Notes: generated by a model from the letters alone, not told the origin. Counted from the first letter of the stretch, positions 1 through 7,031 are shown. The stretch: 12,442 nucleotides of DNA from DASPTH01 sp046727575 (GCA_046727575.1 JBKPCV010000240.1:1-12442), one strand, 5' to 3'. Translations and numbers: made by a program.

Positions 1-704
1 CACCGGGCATGAAGATCGTGCGTGATATCGGGACGATGGCGCACCCCGAAGTCGCGTACGGACAGCCGGGAAACCATGCCGAGATCGCGTTCGAGAACTG
101 CCGCGTGCCGGCCGAGCACTTGATCGGGCAGCCCGGTGAGGGATTCGTGCTCGCGCAGCAGCGGCTTGGCGGCGGTCGCACGCACCACGCGATGCGCTGG
201 CTGGGCCAGGCGCAATGCTCGCTTGACATCATGTGCGAGCGTGCGGTGTCCCGGATCTCGCACGGCAAGCTGCTCGCGCAGCACCAGATGGTCCAGGACT
301 ACGTGGCGTTGTTGCACACGGAGACCCAGTCCGCGCGATTGCTCACCTTCCAGACTGCGTGGAAGATGGACAAGTACGGCGCCGCCGCGTTGCGCGCCGA
401 CCTCGGGATGATCAAGGCGCACGTCTCGAAGGTTGTCCTCGCGGTGCTCGACCGAACGATCCAGGTATGCGGCGCCCTCGGCTACTCGAGCGACCTGCCG
501 GTCGCGTCGTGGTACCGCTCGACCCGCTTCGGCCCCGTCGGGGACGGCCCCGACGAGTTGCACAGGTCGGTGCTCGCCCGCACCTTGCTGAAGGAGTATT
601 CCCCGGTCGAGGGGTGGCCTTCCGAGCATCTGCCGAGCCGTCGTCCTGCGGCCGAGGCGAGGTGGGCTGAGCTGCGCGCACTCGCAGGCATCGATGAACG
701 CTGA
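1..704 (+). CDS. acyl-CoA dehydrogenase, ACAD11-like (C-terminal part, cut by window edge)
   Basis: The frame is open from the left edge, so the N-terminal half is missing; the ATG at 9 is internal, not a start. What remains covers the middle beta domain and the C-terminal helical domain of an FAD-dependent acyl-CoA dehydrogenase. Landmarks match human ACAD11 more closely than short- or medium-chain dehydrogenases: RLGGGRTHHAMR, then LDIMCERA, then IQVCGALG (FAD-binding region) and GDGPDELH near the end. In MCAD-type enzymes the catalytic Glu sits in an EGT motif; here the equivalent position is Asp (codon 543-545), as I recall for ACAD10/11. After the domain comes a short Arg/Ala-rich tail. 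The last 11 bases overlap the phosphotransferase gene downstream, so the two are probably translationally coupled. Family assignment is firm; the ACAD11-type reaction (removal of phosphate from a 4-phosphoacyl-CoA) is inferred from similarity and from its neighbour. Confidence 0.93.
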   Translation, partial: PGMKIVRDIGTMAHPEVAYGQPGNHAEIAFENCRVPAEHLIGQPGEGFVLAQQRLGGGRTHHAMRWLGQAQCSLDIMCERAVSRISHGKLLAQHQMVQDYVALLHTETQSARLLTFQTAWKMDKYGAAALRADLGMIKAHVSKVVLAVLDRTIQVCGALGYSSDLPVASWYRSTRFGPVGDGPDELHRSVLARTLLKEYSPVEGWPSEHLPSRRPAAEARWAELRALAGIDER

Positions 705-1731
705 GCCGATCCGGAACACGGCGGCCCTGCAGCGCTACCTCGACGACGCGCTCGGCGACCGCGTCGCCATCATGGTGACGCCGATGACCGGGGGCGGTTC
801 GTGCGAGGTGTTCGCGCTCGAGCGCGGGCCGTCGCGATGGGTGTTGCGCCGCGCGCCGCGCCACGCGAGTTCGGCGACCGCGCACAACGTGCTGCGCGAG
901 TTCCGCATTCTCGATGCGATCAAGGATGAAGCGGTGGCCATCGCGCGTCCGGTCGTGGCCTGCGATGACGATCGTGTCTTCGACGCGCCCTTCTACGTGA
1001 TGGAGCGGATCGACGGACGTCCCATTATTCAGTCGGTTCCGAAGGGGTGGGCGGACGCGCCTGAGACACATGGGAGGGCACTCGACGAACTCATCGACGC
1101 ACTCGTCGCGATCCACGCGGTCGACTGGCGAGCGTGCGGGCTCGCCGATATTGCGCACACCGGCAACTACCTGTCGCGACAACTCAGGCGTTGGATCGCA
1201 CAGCTCGACTCCTACGGCGGGCGTGATCTGTCCGCGGCGCAGCGGATCTCCGACTGGCTCGACGCGCATCGTCCCGCCGACCAGCCGAGCGCCCTCTGTC
1301 ATGGCGACTACAAGCTCGACAACGTGCTGTTTGCGCCCGAAGCGCCACCGCGACTGCTCGCGGTCGTCGACTGGGAGATGGCCGCGATCGGCGACCCGTT
1401 GGTCGACCTCTCGTGGGCGATGATCTTCCACCCCGGGCCGGAAGGCACCATGCGTCTCGGGATGGCGAAGGAGCCGAGGTTCGACGTTGCGCACCTTCCC
1501 GATCGTGCGCAGCTCGTGGAGCGCTACGCGAGACGATCGGGCCGGGACGTGCGCGCGATCGGTTGGTACGACGTGTTCGCTCGATGGAAGCTCGCCGTCG
1601 TGCTCGAGGGCAGCTACGCGAAGTTCCTGCGCGGGCAGTCCGACAAACCGATTCACGAGTACTTCGGATCGCAGGTGGACCTGCTCCTCGACAACGCCAA
1701 CGACCTCATCGATCAAGGAGCAGCGACCTGA
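694..1731 (+). CDS. phosphotransferase family protein (APH/kinase-like fold, ACAD10/11 kinase-domain type)
   Basis: A 345-residue cytoplasmic protein with the aminoglycoside-phosphotransferase/choline-kinase-like fold. A glycine-rich nucleotide loop (GGGSCEVFAL) lies near residues 29-38. The Brenner-type catalytic loop HGDYKLDN begins at His203, with Asp205 as predicted base and Asn210 as metal ligand. The metal-binding Asp226 follows in VVDWEMAAIGDP. The ATG at 694 lies inside the end of the acyl-CoA dehydrogenase gene and there is no strong ribosome site, which fits coupled translation. In human ACAD10 and ACAD11 a kinase of this class is fused to an acyl-CoA dehydrogenase, and in Pseudomonas LvaA works with LvaC. 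By analogy this enzyme would phosphorylate the hydroxyl of a 4-hydroxyacyl-CoA. Antibiotic resistance is unlikely in this context. The fold is certain, the substrate inferred. Confidence 0.92.
   Translation: MNAEPIRNTAALQRYLDDALGDRVAIMVTPMTGGGSCEVFALERGPSRWVLRRAPRHASSATAHNVLREFRILDAIKDEAVAIARPVVACDDDRVFDAPFYVMERIDGRPIIQSVPKGWADAPETHGRALDELIDALVAIHAVDWRACGLADIAHTGNYLSRQLRRWIAQLDSYGGRDLSAAQRISDWLDAHRPADQPSALCHGDYKLDNVLFAPEAPPRLLAVVDWEMAAIGDPLVDLSWAMIFHPGPEGTMRLGMAKEPRFDVAHLPDRAQLVERYARRSGRDVRAIGWYDVFARWKLAVVLEGSYAKFLRGQSDKPIHEYFGSQVDLLLDNANDLIDQGAAT
1715..1720 (+). promoter_or_regulatory. ribosome binding site for the MDR oxidoreductase
   Basis: AAGGAG lies 10 bases before the ATG at 1731, inside the end of the phosphotransferase gene. 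It fixes the start of the oxidoreductase at 1731 although the frame stays open for about 300 bases further upstream. Confidence 0.7.
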
Positions 1732-2708
1732 TGCGCGCGTGGCAGGTGCAGGGCGCGGGAGAGCCGATGGATGTGTTGCGCGTGGTCGAGCTCGACCCGC
1801 CCGAACCCGGGCCCGGACAGGTCCGCATTCGCGTGACTGCGGCGGGCATCGGACTCCCCGACCTGTTCATGTGCCGCGGCACGTACCCGCTCACTCCGCC
1901 GTTGCCGTTCGTCTCGGGCCAAGAAGCAACCGGGACGATCACGGCTCTCGGCGAGGGTGTCGCCCTCGCGATCGGCGCCCGCATCATGGGCGTGACCGCG
2001 TTCTGGGCCGGACACGGATCGTTTGCCGAGGAGTGTCTGGTGGCGGCGGACTCGACGTTCGCGATCCCCGAAGGTCTCACCGATGCCCAGGCAGCCGGGT
2101 TCTGGATCCCGCACCTCACCGCGTGGATCGGGCTGGTCGACCGCGGCGACATCGCACCCGGCGACTGGCTGGCTGTCCTCGGAGCGGCGGGAGGGAGTGG
2201 GATAGCGGCCGTGCAGCTCGGCCGCGCGCTCGGGGCGCGGGTGATCGCGGTCGTGAGCGACGGGGAGCGGGCGGCGTACTGCCGTCGCCTCGGCGCCGAC
2301 ATCACGATCAATCACCGCGACGGCCCCATCGCGGCGGCATTACGCGAGGCGACGGACGGGCACGGTGTCGACGTCGTCTATGACCCGGTCGGCGGATCGC
2401 TCGCGGAGGACGTCGCCGGCGCGATGGCGCGCGACGGCCGGCTGCTCGCAGTCGGGTTCGCGAGCGGCGCGTGGCCGAAGCTCGCAACGCACAACTTGGT
2501 CGTCACGAACACCTCTCTCGTCGGCGTGTTGGCCGGTGGGTACTCGCGCGCAGAGCTCGACGGCATCCATGCGAACCTTGCCGGCCTTGTGGGTGATGGC
2601 CGGCTCCGCAACGCGGTGAGCGCCGAAGTGCCGTTCGCCGCGCTGCCCGGCGCGTTGCAACGCATGGCGGACCGAGCAGTGGTCGGCAAGCTCGTACTGG
2701 TGCCGTGA
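1731..2708 (+). CDS. NAD(P)H:quinone oxidoreductase-type MDR family protein (zinc-independent)
   Basis: A 325-residue medium-chain dehydrogenase/reductase. The N-terminal GroES-like domain (about 1-115) contains PFVSGQEATGTI, typical of the quinone oxidoreductase branch, and lacks the cysteine cluster of zinc alcohol dehydrogenases. The Rossmann domain follows, with the nucleotide loop GAAGGSG at residues 151-157. The C-terminus VVGKLVLVP is the standard ending. The start is chosen at 1731 because an AAGGAG site precedes it and homologues begin with this MRAWQV-like strand. The ATG shares one base with the preceding TGA stop (TGATG). The stop overlaps the next gene's GTGA. It probably reduces a double bond or quinone-like acceptor with NAD(P)H; an enoyl-CoA or enone reductase role in the same pathway is plausible but unproven. 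Confidence 0.9.
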   Translation: MRAWQVQGAGEPMDVLRVVELDPPEPGPGQVRIRVTAAGIGLPDLFMCRGTYPLTPPLPFVSGQEATGTITALGEGVALAIGARIMGVTAFWAGHGSFAEECLVAADSTFAIPEGLTDAQAAGFWIPHLTAWIGLVDRGDIAPGDWLAVLGAAGGSGIAAVQLGRALGARVIAVVSDGERAAYCRRLGADITINHRDGPIAAALREATDGHGVDVVYDPVGGSLAEDVAGAMARDGRLLAVGFASGAWPKLATHNLVVTNTSLVGVLAGGYSRAELDGIHANLAGLVGDGRLRNAVSAEVPFAALPGALQRMADRAVVGKLVLVP

Positions 2709-3349
2709 CTGCGATGACCAAGCAGTCTGACTTCGAGATCGGCGCGGAGGAGATCGTCACCGCCGCGGTCGGGATCTTCGAAGAGTCCGGGCTCGAGGCC
2801 GTCAGCATGCGGAGCGTGTCGTCGCGACTCGGCGTGTCGCCCATCCCGCTCTACTGCAGGATCGGCAACAAGGACGCACTCGTCGACGCGATCGCCGACC
2901 GGGTCCTCGCCGACCTGGCACCCCAGACCAACGAGGGCGAGCCGTGGCACGAATGCGCGCTGCGTTGGGCTCGGGAACTCCGCACCCGTCTGCGCCGAGC
3001 GCGAGACAGCCGGCTCATTCTGTGGCGGGGACGCGACGCGTACGTGGAGGCATCGCGACCGCTCGTCGAGACGATGCGCCGCGACGGCTTCGCGCCGGAT
3101 TCTGCGGTGCTGGCCAGCCGTCTGCTCACGTGGGCGGTCTTGGGTTTCGGGGCGGTCGAGAGCGGCGTCGAACCACCGGCGCGCGGCGCGCGGCGGGCTC
3201 GACCTGGCGGCGACCCGGAGGGCGTGACCCCGGCCGACGCCGAGGCGCTCTTCGAGCTCCACATCCGTTACGTGATCGAAGGCGTCGCGCGCGACGCCGC
3301 GAACACCGCGACGCCCACGCCGGCGGCGCGCCGAAGGACTCGCCGATGA
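2705..3349 (+). CDS. TetR family transcriptional regulator
   Basis: A 214-residue regulator with the TetR N-terminal three-helix DNA-binding domain. The helix-turn-helix spans about residues 34-53, in AVSMRSVSSRLGVSPIPLY, followed by the usual NKDALVDAIADRVLADL helix. The C-terminal ligand domain is divergent, as is normal, and the last 20 residues are Arg/Ala/Pro-rich and probably disordered. Two starts are possible: GTG 2705, which overlaps the upstream stop as GTGA and suits translational coupling, or ATG 2714. Neither has a clear ribosome site. It lies inside the operon rather than divergent from it, so it may autoregulate the whole unit in response to an acyl-CoA or related ligand. That last point is inference. 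Confidence 0.88.
   Translation: MTAMTKQSDFEIGAEEIVTAAVGIFEESGLEAVSMRSVSSRLGVSPIPLYCRIGNKDALVDAIADRVLADLAPQTNEGEPWHECALRWARELRTRLRRARDSRLILWRGRDAYVEASRPLVETMRRDGFAPDSAVLASRLLTWAVLGFGAVESGVEPPARGARRARPGGDPEGVTPADAEALFELHIRYVIEGVARDAANTATPTPAARRRTRR
3333..3338 (+). promoter_or_regulatory. ribosome binding site for first SDR
   Basis: GAAGGA seven bases before the ATG at 3346, inside the end of the TetR gene. It supports a start at 3346, four bases overlapping the TetR stop (ATGA). Confidence 0.65.
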
Positions 3350-4095
3350 GTATCCCCACGTTGGACGCGAGCGGAAAGGTCGTGGTCGTCACCGGAGCTA
3401 GCAAGGGCTTGGGTCGCGTCATGGCGTTGGGATTTGCGGAGGCGGGCGCCGACGTCGTCGTGTCGAGTCGCAAGCTCGAGCCGTGTGAAGCGGTCGCCGA
3501 TGAGATCCGGGCGATGGGCCGGCGCGCACGAGCGGTCAGCTGCCACGTCGGAGACTGGGATCAGTGCGCGACACTCGTCGACGCGACCGTCGCAGCGTTC
3601 GGGCGGATCGACGTGCTGGTCAACAACGCCGGCATCGCGCCTGTCCCGCCGTCGCTGATCGACGTCACCCCCGAGCTGTTCGACAAGACGATCGCTGTCA
3701 ACCTCAAAGGCCCGCTGCGCCTCACCGCGCTTGCCGCCGAACACATGTCGGCCAGCGGATCGATCATCAACATCAGCTCGAAGGCCTCGCTGTTCCCGAC
3801 GTCGTTCACCGTCGTCTACGCCGCGGCGAAGGCCGGGTTGAACGCGCTCACGAAAGCAGCGGCGAAAGAGTTCGGGCCCCGGGGTATCCGAGTGAACGCG
3901 ATCGTCTGCGGCACGTTTCACACCGACAGCCTGCACGCGTCGATGCCGACAGAGGAGCTGCAAGCACAAATGGCATCGACCGTCAGCCTCGGTCGGATCG
4001 CGTCCGCCGGCGAGATCCTCGGGACGGCGCTCTACCTGGCCAGCGAGGCGTCGTCGTACCTGAGTGGAGAACTCATCGTGCTCGACGGCGGCTGA
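3346..4095 (+). CDS. SDR family oxidoreductase (classical short-chain dehydrogenase)
   Basis: A 249-residue classical SDR, the usual family length. It has the dinucleotide loop TGASKGLG (residues 16-23), NNAG (93-96), the catalytic Ser145 in the strand IINISS, and the YAAAK pair Tyr158/Lys162. The C-terminus SSYLSGELIVLDGG is the standard substrate-loop and dimer end. After the first strand the acidic NAD position is replaced by VVSSRK, so NADP(H) use is suggested. The start at 3346 is supported by a GAAGGA site and by the ATGA overlap with the TetR stop. FabG-like proteins of this kind oxidise or reduce hydroxy/keto groups on acyl-CoAs, steroids and many alcohols; the operon favours a hydroxyacyl- or ketoacyl-CoA substrate. 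Confidence 0.92.
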   Translation: MSIPTLDASGKVVVVTGASKGLGRVMALGFAEAGADVVVSSRKLEPCEAVADEIRAMGRRARAVSCHVGDWDQCATLVDATVAAFGRIDVLVNNAGIAPVPPSLIDVTPELFDKTIAVNLKGPLRLTALAAEHMSASGSIINISSKASLFPTSFTVVYAAAKAGLNALTKAAAKEFGPRGIRVNAIVCGTFHTDSLHASMPTEELQAQMASTVSLGRIASAGEILGTALYLASEASSYLSGELIVLDGG

Positions 4096-4121
4096 GCGCG
4101 CCCGAACCAGCAGAGAGACAT

Positions 4122-4126
4122 GGGAG
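4122..4126 (+). promoter_or_regulatory. ribosome binding site that decides the start of the second SDR
   Basis: GGGAG lies eight bases before the ATG at 4135. The in-frame ATG at 4120 overlaps this site and has only a weak purine run ahead of it, so 4135 is the preferred start. Confidence 0.6.
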
Positions 4127-4134
4127 TAGCAGCC

Positions 4135-4989
4135 ATGACAACGTCATCGGAGGACGCGATCGGTCCCGGACGGGTGGCGGTGGTGACCGGCGCGGCCAGT
4201 GGCATCGGACGTGCACTCGCCGAAGCGTTCGCGCGCGTCGGCTCAGCAGTCGTCGTCGCCGACCTCGACGGCGCCGAGGCGGACGTGGTCGGCGAAAGCA
4301 TCCGGGCTGCTGGGGGCGAGGCCGAGGCGATGGAAGTGGACGTGGCCGACGCCGCCGCGGTCGACCAATTGGCCGTCTCAACGCTGGCGCGGTTCGAACG
4401 CGTTGACGTGTTGTGCAACAACGCGGGTGTCTCGACGTTCAACCTGCTCCGCGACCAGACGCTCGACGACTGGCGTTGGGTCTTCGACGTCAACCTGTGG
4501 GGCGTGATCCACGGGCTGCAGAGCTTCGTACCCATCATGCGCCGCCAGGGCACGACTGCCCACATCGTCAACACGGCGTCCATCGCCGGACTGCTCAGCG
4601 GCGTCGCCTTCCTCGGCCCCTACGCCGCGACCAAGGTCGCGGTGGTCTCGATCTCCGAGACCTTGTCCCAAGAGTTCGCGATCGAGCAGGCACGCATCGG
4701 CGTGAGCGTGCTGTGCCCCAGCTCGGTCGATACCCGCGTCATGGAGTCCGAGCGTGGGCGCCCCTCGGCGTTCGGCGTCGAGCGCCGCACCGAGATGGCC
4801 GAGTCCGTTCGCCTCGCCATCCGCGACTCGCTCACCGGCCCCGCCGGGCTGACCCCGGCGGCGGTCGCCGACCGCACACTCGAAGCCATCCGCGCCGGGC
4901 GCTTCTGGATCCTCACGCACCCTGGCGAACGCGCTGCGGTCGAGGCCCGCTTCACCGACGCGCTCGCTAACTTCCCCCAACAACATTGA
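4135..4989 (+). CDS. SDR family NAD(P)-dependent oxidoreductase
   Basis: A 284-residue short-chain dehydrogenase, longer than the first SDR because of a C-terminal extension. It has TGAASGIG (residues 18-25), an acidic residue after the second strand (VVVADLDG), which favours NAD(H), NNAG (95-98), Ser149 in IVNTAS and the catalytic YAATK pair Tyr163/Lys167. The C-terminal part, with PAAVADRTLEAIRAGRFWILTHP, is typical of actinobacterial SDRs that act on bulky hydrophobic substrates. The start at 4135 is preferred over 4120 because GGGAG sits at the right distance. A 39-base gap separates it from the first SDR, and the two are clearly different subfamilies rather than a recent duplication. It is the last intact gene of the left operon. 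The exact substrate cannot be read from the sequence. Confidence 0.9.
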   Translation: MTTSSEDAIGPGRVAVVTGAASGIGRALAEAFARVGSAVVVADLDGAEADVVGESIRAAGGEAEAMEVDVADAAAVDQLAVSTLARFERVDVLCNNAGVSTFNLLRDQTLDDWRWVFDVNLWGVIHGLQSFVPIMRRQGTTAHIVNTASIAGLLSGVAFLGPYAATKVAVVSISETLSQEFAIEQARIGVSVLCPSSVDTRVMESERGRPSAFGVERRTEMAESVRLAIRDSLTGPAGLTPAAVADRTLEAIRAGRFWILTHPGERAAVEARFTDALANFPQQH

Positions 4990-5108
4990 CAAGCCCGGTC
5001 TCATCTACACGGTCATCCCGCCCAGTCCGGCCCTACGCGGGCGACAAGCCGATGGATGACGGCGCGTCGACCTGATCAGCGCGATCGAGTCGGCGACCGC
5101 GGAGCCGG
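4990..5108. other. intergenic, no gene seen
   Basis: Sequence between the end of the second SDR and the oxidoreductase remnant. I see no convincing reading frame, hairpin with T-tract or promoter here. Confidence 0.4.
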
Positions 5109-5265
5109 TTAGGTGACCAGAACGATCTTGCCGTGCGTGTAGCCGATGGTGAGTGCCCGATGGGCGACGGCCGCCTCAGCGAGCGGGCAGGTGGCGGCCA
5201 CGAGTACGCGACGTTTCCCGCCTCGACCTGCCCGGCGAGCTCAAGGCGGGCGGCACAACCAGCCT
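5109..5265 (-). pseudogene. MDR (zinc-type alcohol dehydrogenase/quinone oxidoreductase) C-terminal remnant, frameshifted
   Basis: Read on the minus strand, about 50 codons match the end of MDR oxidoreductases. One frame (roughly 5265 to 5210) gives ARLELAGQVEAGNV. A second frame (5210 to 5109) gives RVLVAATCPLAEAAVAHR and then ends GYTHGKIVLVT before a TAA stop. In intact family members these two segments are contiguous (helix ELAGQVEAG, then strand VAATFPL, then AxxAHR and GKIVL), so a one-base shift near 5210 separates them. The N-terminal 270 or so residues are absent. It is not a copy of the MDR gene at 1731, whose C-terminus differs. It marks the debris zone beyond the left operon. Confidence 0.72.
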
Positions 5266-5433
5266 GACCCTCGAACCGACGTGCTGACAGTCGAGCCACC
5301 GGCGACGGGTCAGGCGCGTGTCGGAGGGGACTCGTACCCTAACCCCACGCGCTGCCGTGACGGCAAGTTCCTGATCGCCGCTTGACCAGTCCGATGATGC
5401 GCCGCGCTACTCCCGGAACTACTCCCTCCATGA
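5266..5433. other. intergenic, no gene seen
   Basis: About 170 bases between the MDR remnant and the insertion-sequence left end. No reading frame with recognisable similarity; a TTGACC at 5382 has no matching -10 box. Confidence 0.35.
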
Positions 5434-5949
5434 GGCTCTGTTGCATTGGGCGACGACGGTGGTCGAGGACGACAGTGGCGGGATGCGCCGATCTCATGTT
5501 CGTCGGGTTCCCGTGGTCCCGTGCTCTGCGTTCAAGGGCTTCCGGTTGCCGCCGGCGGTGATCGTGCTCGCGGTGCGCTGGTACCTGCGGTTGACGCTGT
5601 CCGACCGCGATGTCGAGGAGCTGTTGGCCGTGCATCGGATCGAGGTTGATCACGTCATCGTGTTCCGGTGGGTGCAGCGCGTCGCGCCTCTGCTCGTGGA
5701 CGCCGCCCTGCTGTGCACGTTGCACAACACCGACCGGTACGCGAACAGTCGGATCGAAGCCGATCATGGGCGACTCAAGGCTCGGCTACAACCGATGCGT
5801 GGCCTCAAATGCGGTCACACCGACGGTGTGTTCATGCACGGCCACGCGTTCATGCAGAACGTGCGTCGTGGGCACTACGAACTCGGGATTCGACGCGCGC
5901 GCCCACGGGCGTCGCGGCAGCGTTCACCTGACTCGCCCAGGTCATCTGA
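5434..5949 (+). mobile_element. IS6-family insertion sequence remnant (internally deleted)
   Basis: The left end GGCTCTGTTGCATT (5434-5447) matches the terminal inverted repeat typical of the IS6/IS26 family over its first 12 bases. A transposase remnant follows in the expected orientation and distance. I could not find the matching right inverted repeat (expected to end in GCAACAGAGCC) or target-site duplications, so the right end is lost or degenerate; 5949 is set at the last base of recognisable transposase. With its core missing, the element cannot move by itself. Confidence 0.75.
5483..5949 (+). pseudogene. IS6-family transposase, internally deleted and frameshifted
   Basis: The N-terminal helix-turn-helix part is clear: FKGFRLPPAVIVLAVRWYL, then DRDVEELL and VFRWVQR. 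After VAPLLVDAA the sequence jumps directly to LHNTDRYANSRIEADHGRLK, skipping the roughly 90 to 100 residues that normally carry the first two Asp residues of the DDE triad. Only the final Glu (codon 5756-5758) is left. The part up to RRGHYELG stays in frame, then the coding sense moves to another frame (VAAAFT), meets a TGA at 5929-5931 and continues LAQVI to the normal stop at 5947-5949. So there are three lesions: an internal deletion, a frameshift near 5890-5905, and a nonsense codon. The start is uncertain (ATG 5483 or GTG 5513). Non-functional. Confidence 0.8.
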
Positions 5950-6262
5950 ACGCGACACCAACCGCGGCTCGGTCTCGCGCGGCTGGCTCCGACTCAACGC
6001 ATCAGCGCCGCGTTGACCGAGTACCAGCCAACGGTGGGCGGCCGAGACGACCACCGGCCGACACCATTGATCGTTCAGCGCCGGGAGAAGCATCGTCCCC
6101 GCCCTTTGGGTGTTACGAGTCTCATCGAGCAAGTGCAGCCGCCCACCAGCGAGCGTGTGCCGCAAATCCCGCCCCAAGAGGCCTTCTTCGCGGAGCTCAT
6201 ACCCGCCTCCAACAACCTCACGAAAAGATCGGGGCTAGCGTTGGGAGACCGCAGCGAGCGTC
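5950..6262. other. non-coding or unrecognised stretch between IS6 remnant and intact gene pair
   Basis: No confident gene. A short perfect inverted repeat, TCAACGC / GCGTTGA (5994-6000 and 6010-6016), has a nine-base loop and no T-tract. The minus strand keeps an open frame over about 5875-6177 with protein-like composition (DLRHTLAGGRLHLLDETRN), but I cannot tie it to a family. Any promoter of the gene pair at 6276 must lie here, yet no clear -35/-10 pair is visible. Confidence 0.35.
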
Positions 6263-6265
6263 GAG

Positions 6266-6271
6266 AGGAGG
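6266..6271 (+). promoter_or_regulatory. strong ribosome binding site for the DUF6345-like gene
   Basis: AGGAGG sits four bases before GTG 6276. The spacing is slightly short but the match is perfect, and the encoded product begins directly at the conserved domain, so GTG 6276 is taken as the start. Confidence 0.65.
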
Positions 6272-6275
6272 CTAG

Positions 6276-7031
6276 GTGCGCTTTTCGACGGGTGCAGTAC
6301 GAGACTACGTACCGAACGGCTGTGGCGGACCGGATTTGCCGCTGACCATCCCCGAAGCGCGCGCGTTCCAAGCCTGGTACGGCTTCGCCGGGCACGCCGC
6401 CGTCACGACCTGGGAAAACGGTGACGTCTGGGGTTCGGACTTCCGCGACAACGGTGGAGATCTCGATCCCTCGGGCGGCAGCGAGCTGGCCGACATCTAC
6501 TTCTACACCGGACACGGGAGTTGCCAGAACCCACCGGCGGCGACGAGCCCCGACTTCATCGTGGTGTGCGGCAACTTCGGGACTCCGAACAGCGTCAACA
6601 TCGGCACCCAGTCGGGCTGGGGAAACGCACCCGGGAACCTGCAGTTCCTCTTTCTTGACGCCTCCTGCCCGATGGATCTGGTGTCGCTCGCCAACAACTG
6701 GTTTCCTGTGTTCCGCGGCTTGCACATGGCTGTCGGCCACTCGGGTACGTCTAGCGCAGACACGTTGGACAGCTCCGACCGCGGATCGCAGTTCGCGGCA
6801 CGGACGGCGGGACTCCCCGGCATCCTGTCGTGGCTGTTCCCGCAGCAGAGCGTCGGCGATGCATGGATGGACACCGGCACGATCGACATCCAGGCGGGTT
6901 GTTCCGCCGTCGCGCTCGCTGTCGGAGCCACCGAAGCCGAGGCGATCGATCGTCGCGAGAACGAACGCGTCACCGATAACCGTCCTGATCCCGCGGTTAA
7001 CTGGGCCGCGTGGAAGTGGCGTACCGCCTGA
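6276..7031 (+). CDS. DUF6345-like protein, putative caspase-fold (clan CD) cysteine peptidase
   Basis: A 251-residue protein without signal peptide or membrane segment. Its layout is that of the family I know as DUF6345: an N-terminal part with FQAWYGFAGHAAVTTW and VWGSDFRD, a hydrophobic strand ending in a His-Gly motif (IYFYTGHG, His80), a second strand ending in a Cys (LQFLFLDASC, Cys131), then GLHMAVGHSG and SSDRGSQFA. Two strands that end in HG and C in this order are the signature of the caspase-hemoglobinase fold (caspases, gingipain, legumain), so His80/Cys131 are a predicted catalytic dyad. The C-terminus carries a charged tail with DRRENERVTDNRPD. GTG 6276 follows a perfect AGGAGG. 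It is intact although flanked by broken genes, and is followed after 18 bases by another intact gene. Peptidase activity is inference from motif order; the family is functionally uncharacterised as far as I know. Confidence 0.8.
   Translation: MRFSTGAVRDYVPNGCGGPDLPLTIPEARAFQAWYGFAGHAAVTTWENGDVWGSDFRDNGGDLDPSGGSELADIYFYTGHGSCQNPPAATSPDFIVVCGNFGTPNSVNIGTQSGWGNAPGNLQFLFLDASCPMDLVSLANNWFPVFRGLHMAVGHSGTSSADTLDSSDRGSQFAARTAGLPGILSWLFPQQSVGDAWMDTGTIDIQAGCSAVALAVGATEAEAIDRRENERVTDNRPDPAVNWAAWKWRTA

Noticed and set aside
412..1716. Long open frame of 434 codons on the minus strand opposite the ACAD and phosphotransferase genes
   Set aside because: Antisense shadow of two clear coding genes in high-GC DNA; Arg/Asp/Val-rich with no family motif.
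5330..5360. Segment GACTCGTACCCTAACCCCACG looked at as part of a tRNA or attachment site
   Set aside because: No cloverleaf, anticodon arm or T-loop consensus can be drawn.
5382..5410. TTGACC resembling a -35 box before the IS6 remnant
   Set aside because: No acceptable -10 hexamer at 16-18 bases distance.
5875..6177. Minus-strand frame with protein-like composition (HTLAGGRLHLLDETRN)
   Set aside because: Could be another gene remnant, but I could not link it to any family, and part of it overlaps the IS6 transposase tail.
6013..6345. Plus-strand frame of 110 codons starting at TTG before the DUF6345-like gene
   Set aside because: No ribosome site, overlaps the real start at 6276 in another frame, and no family resemblance.
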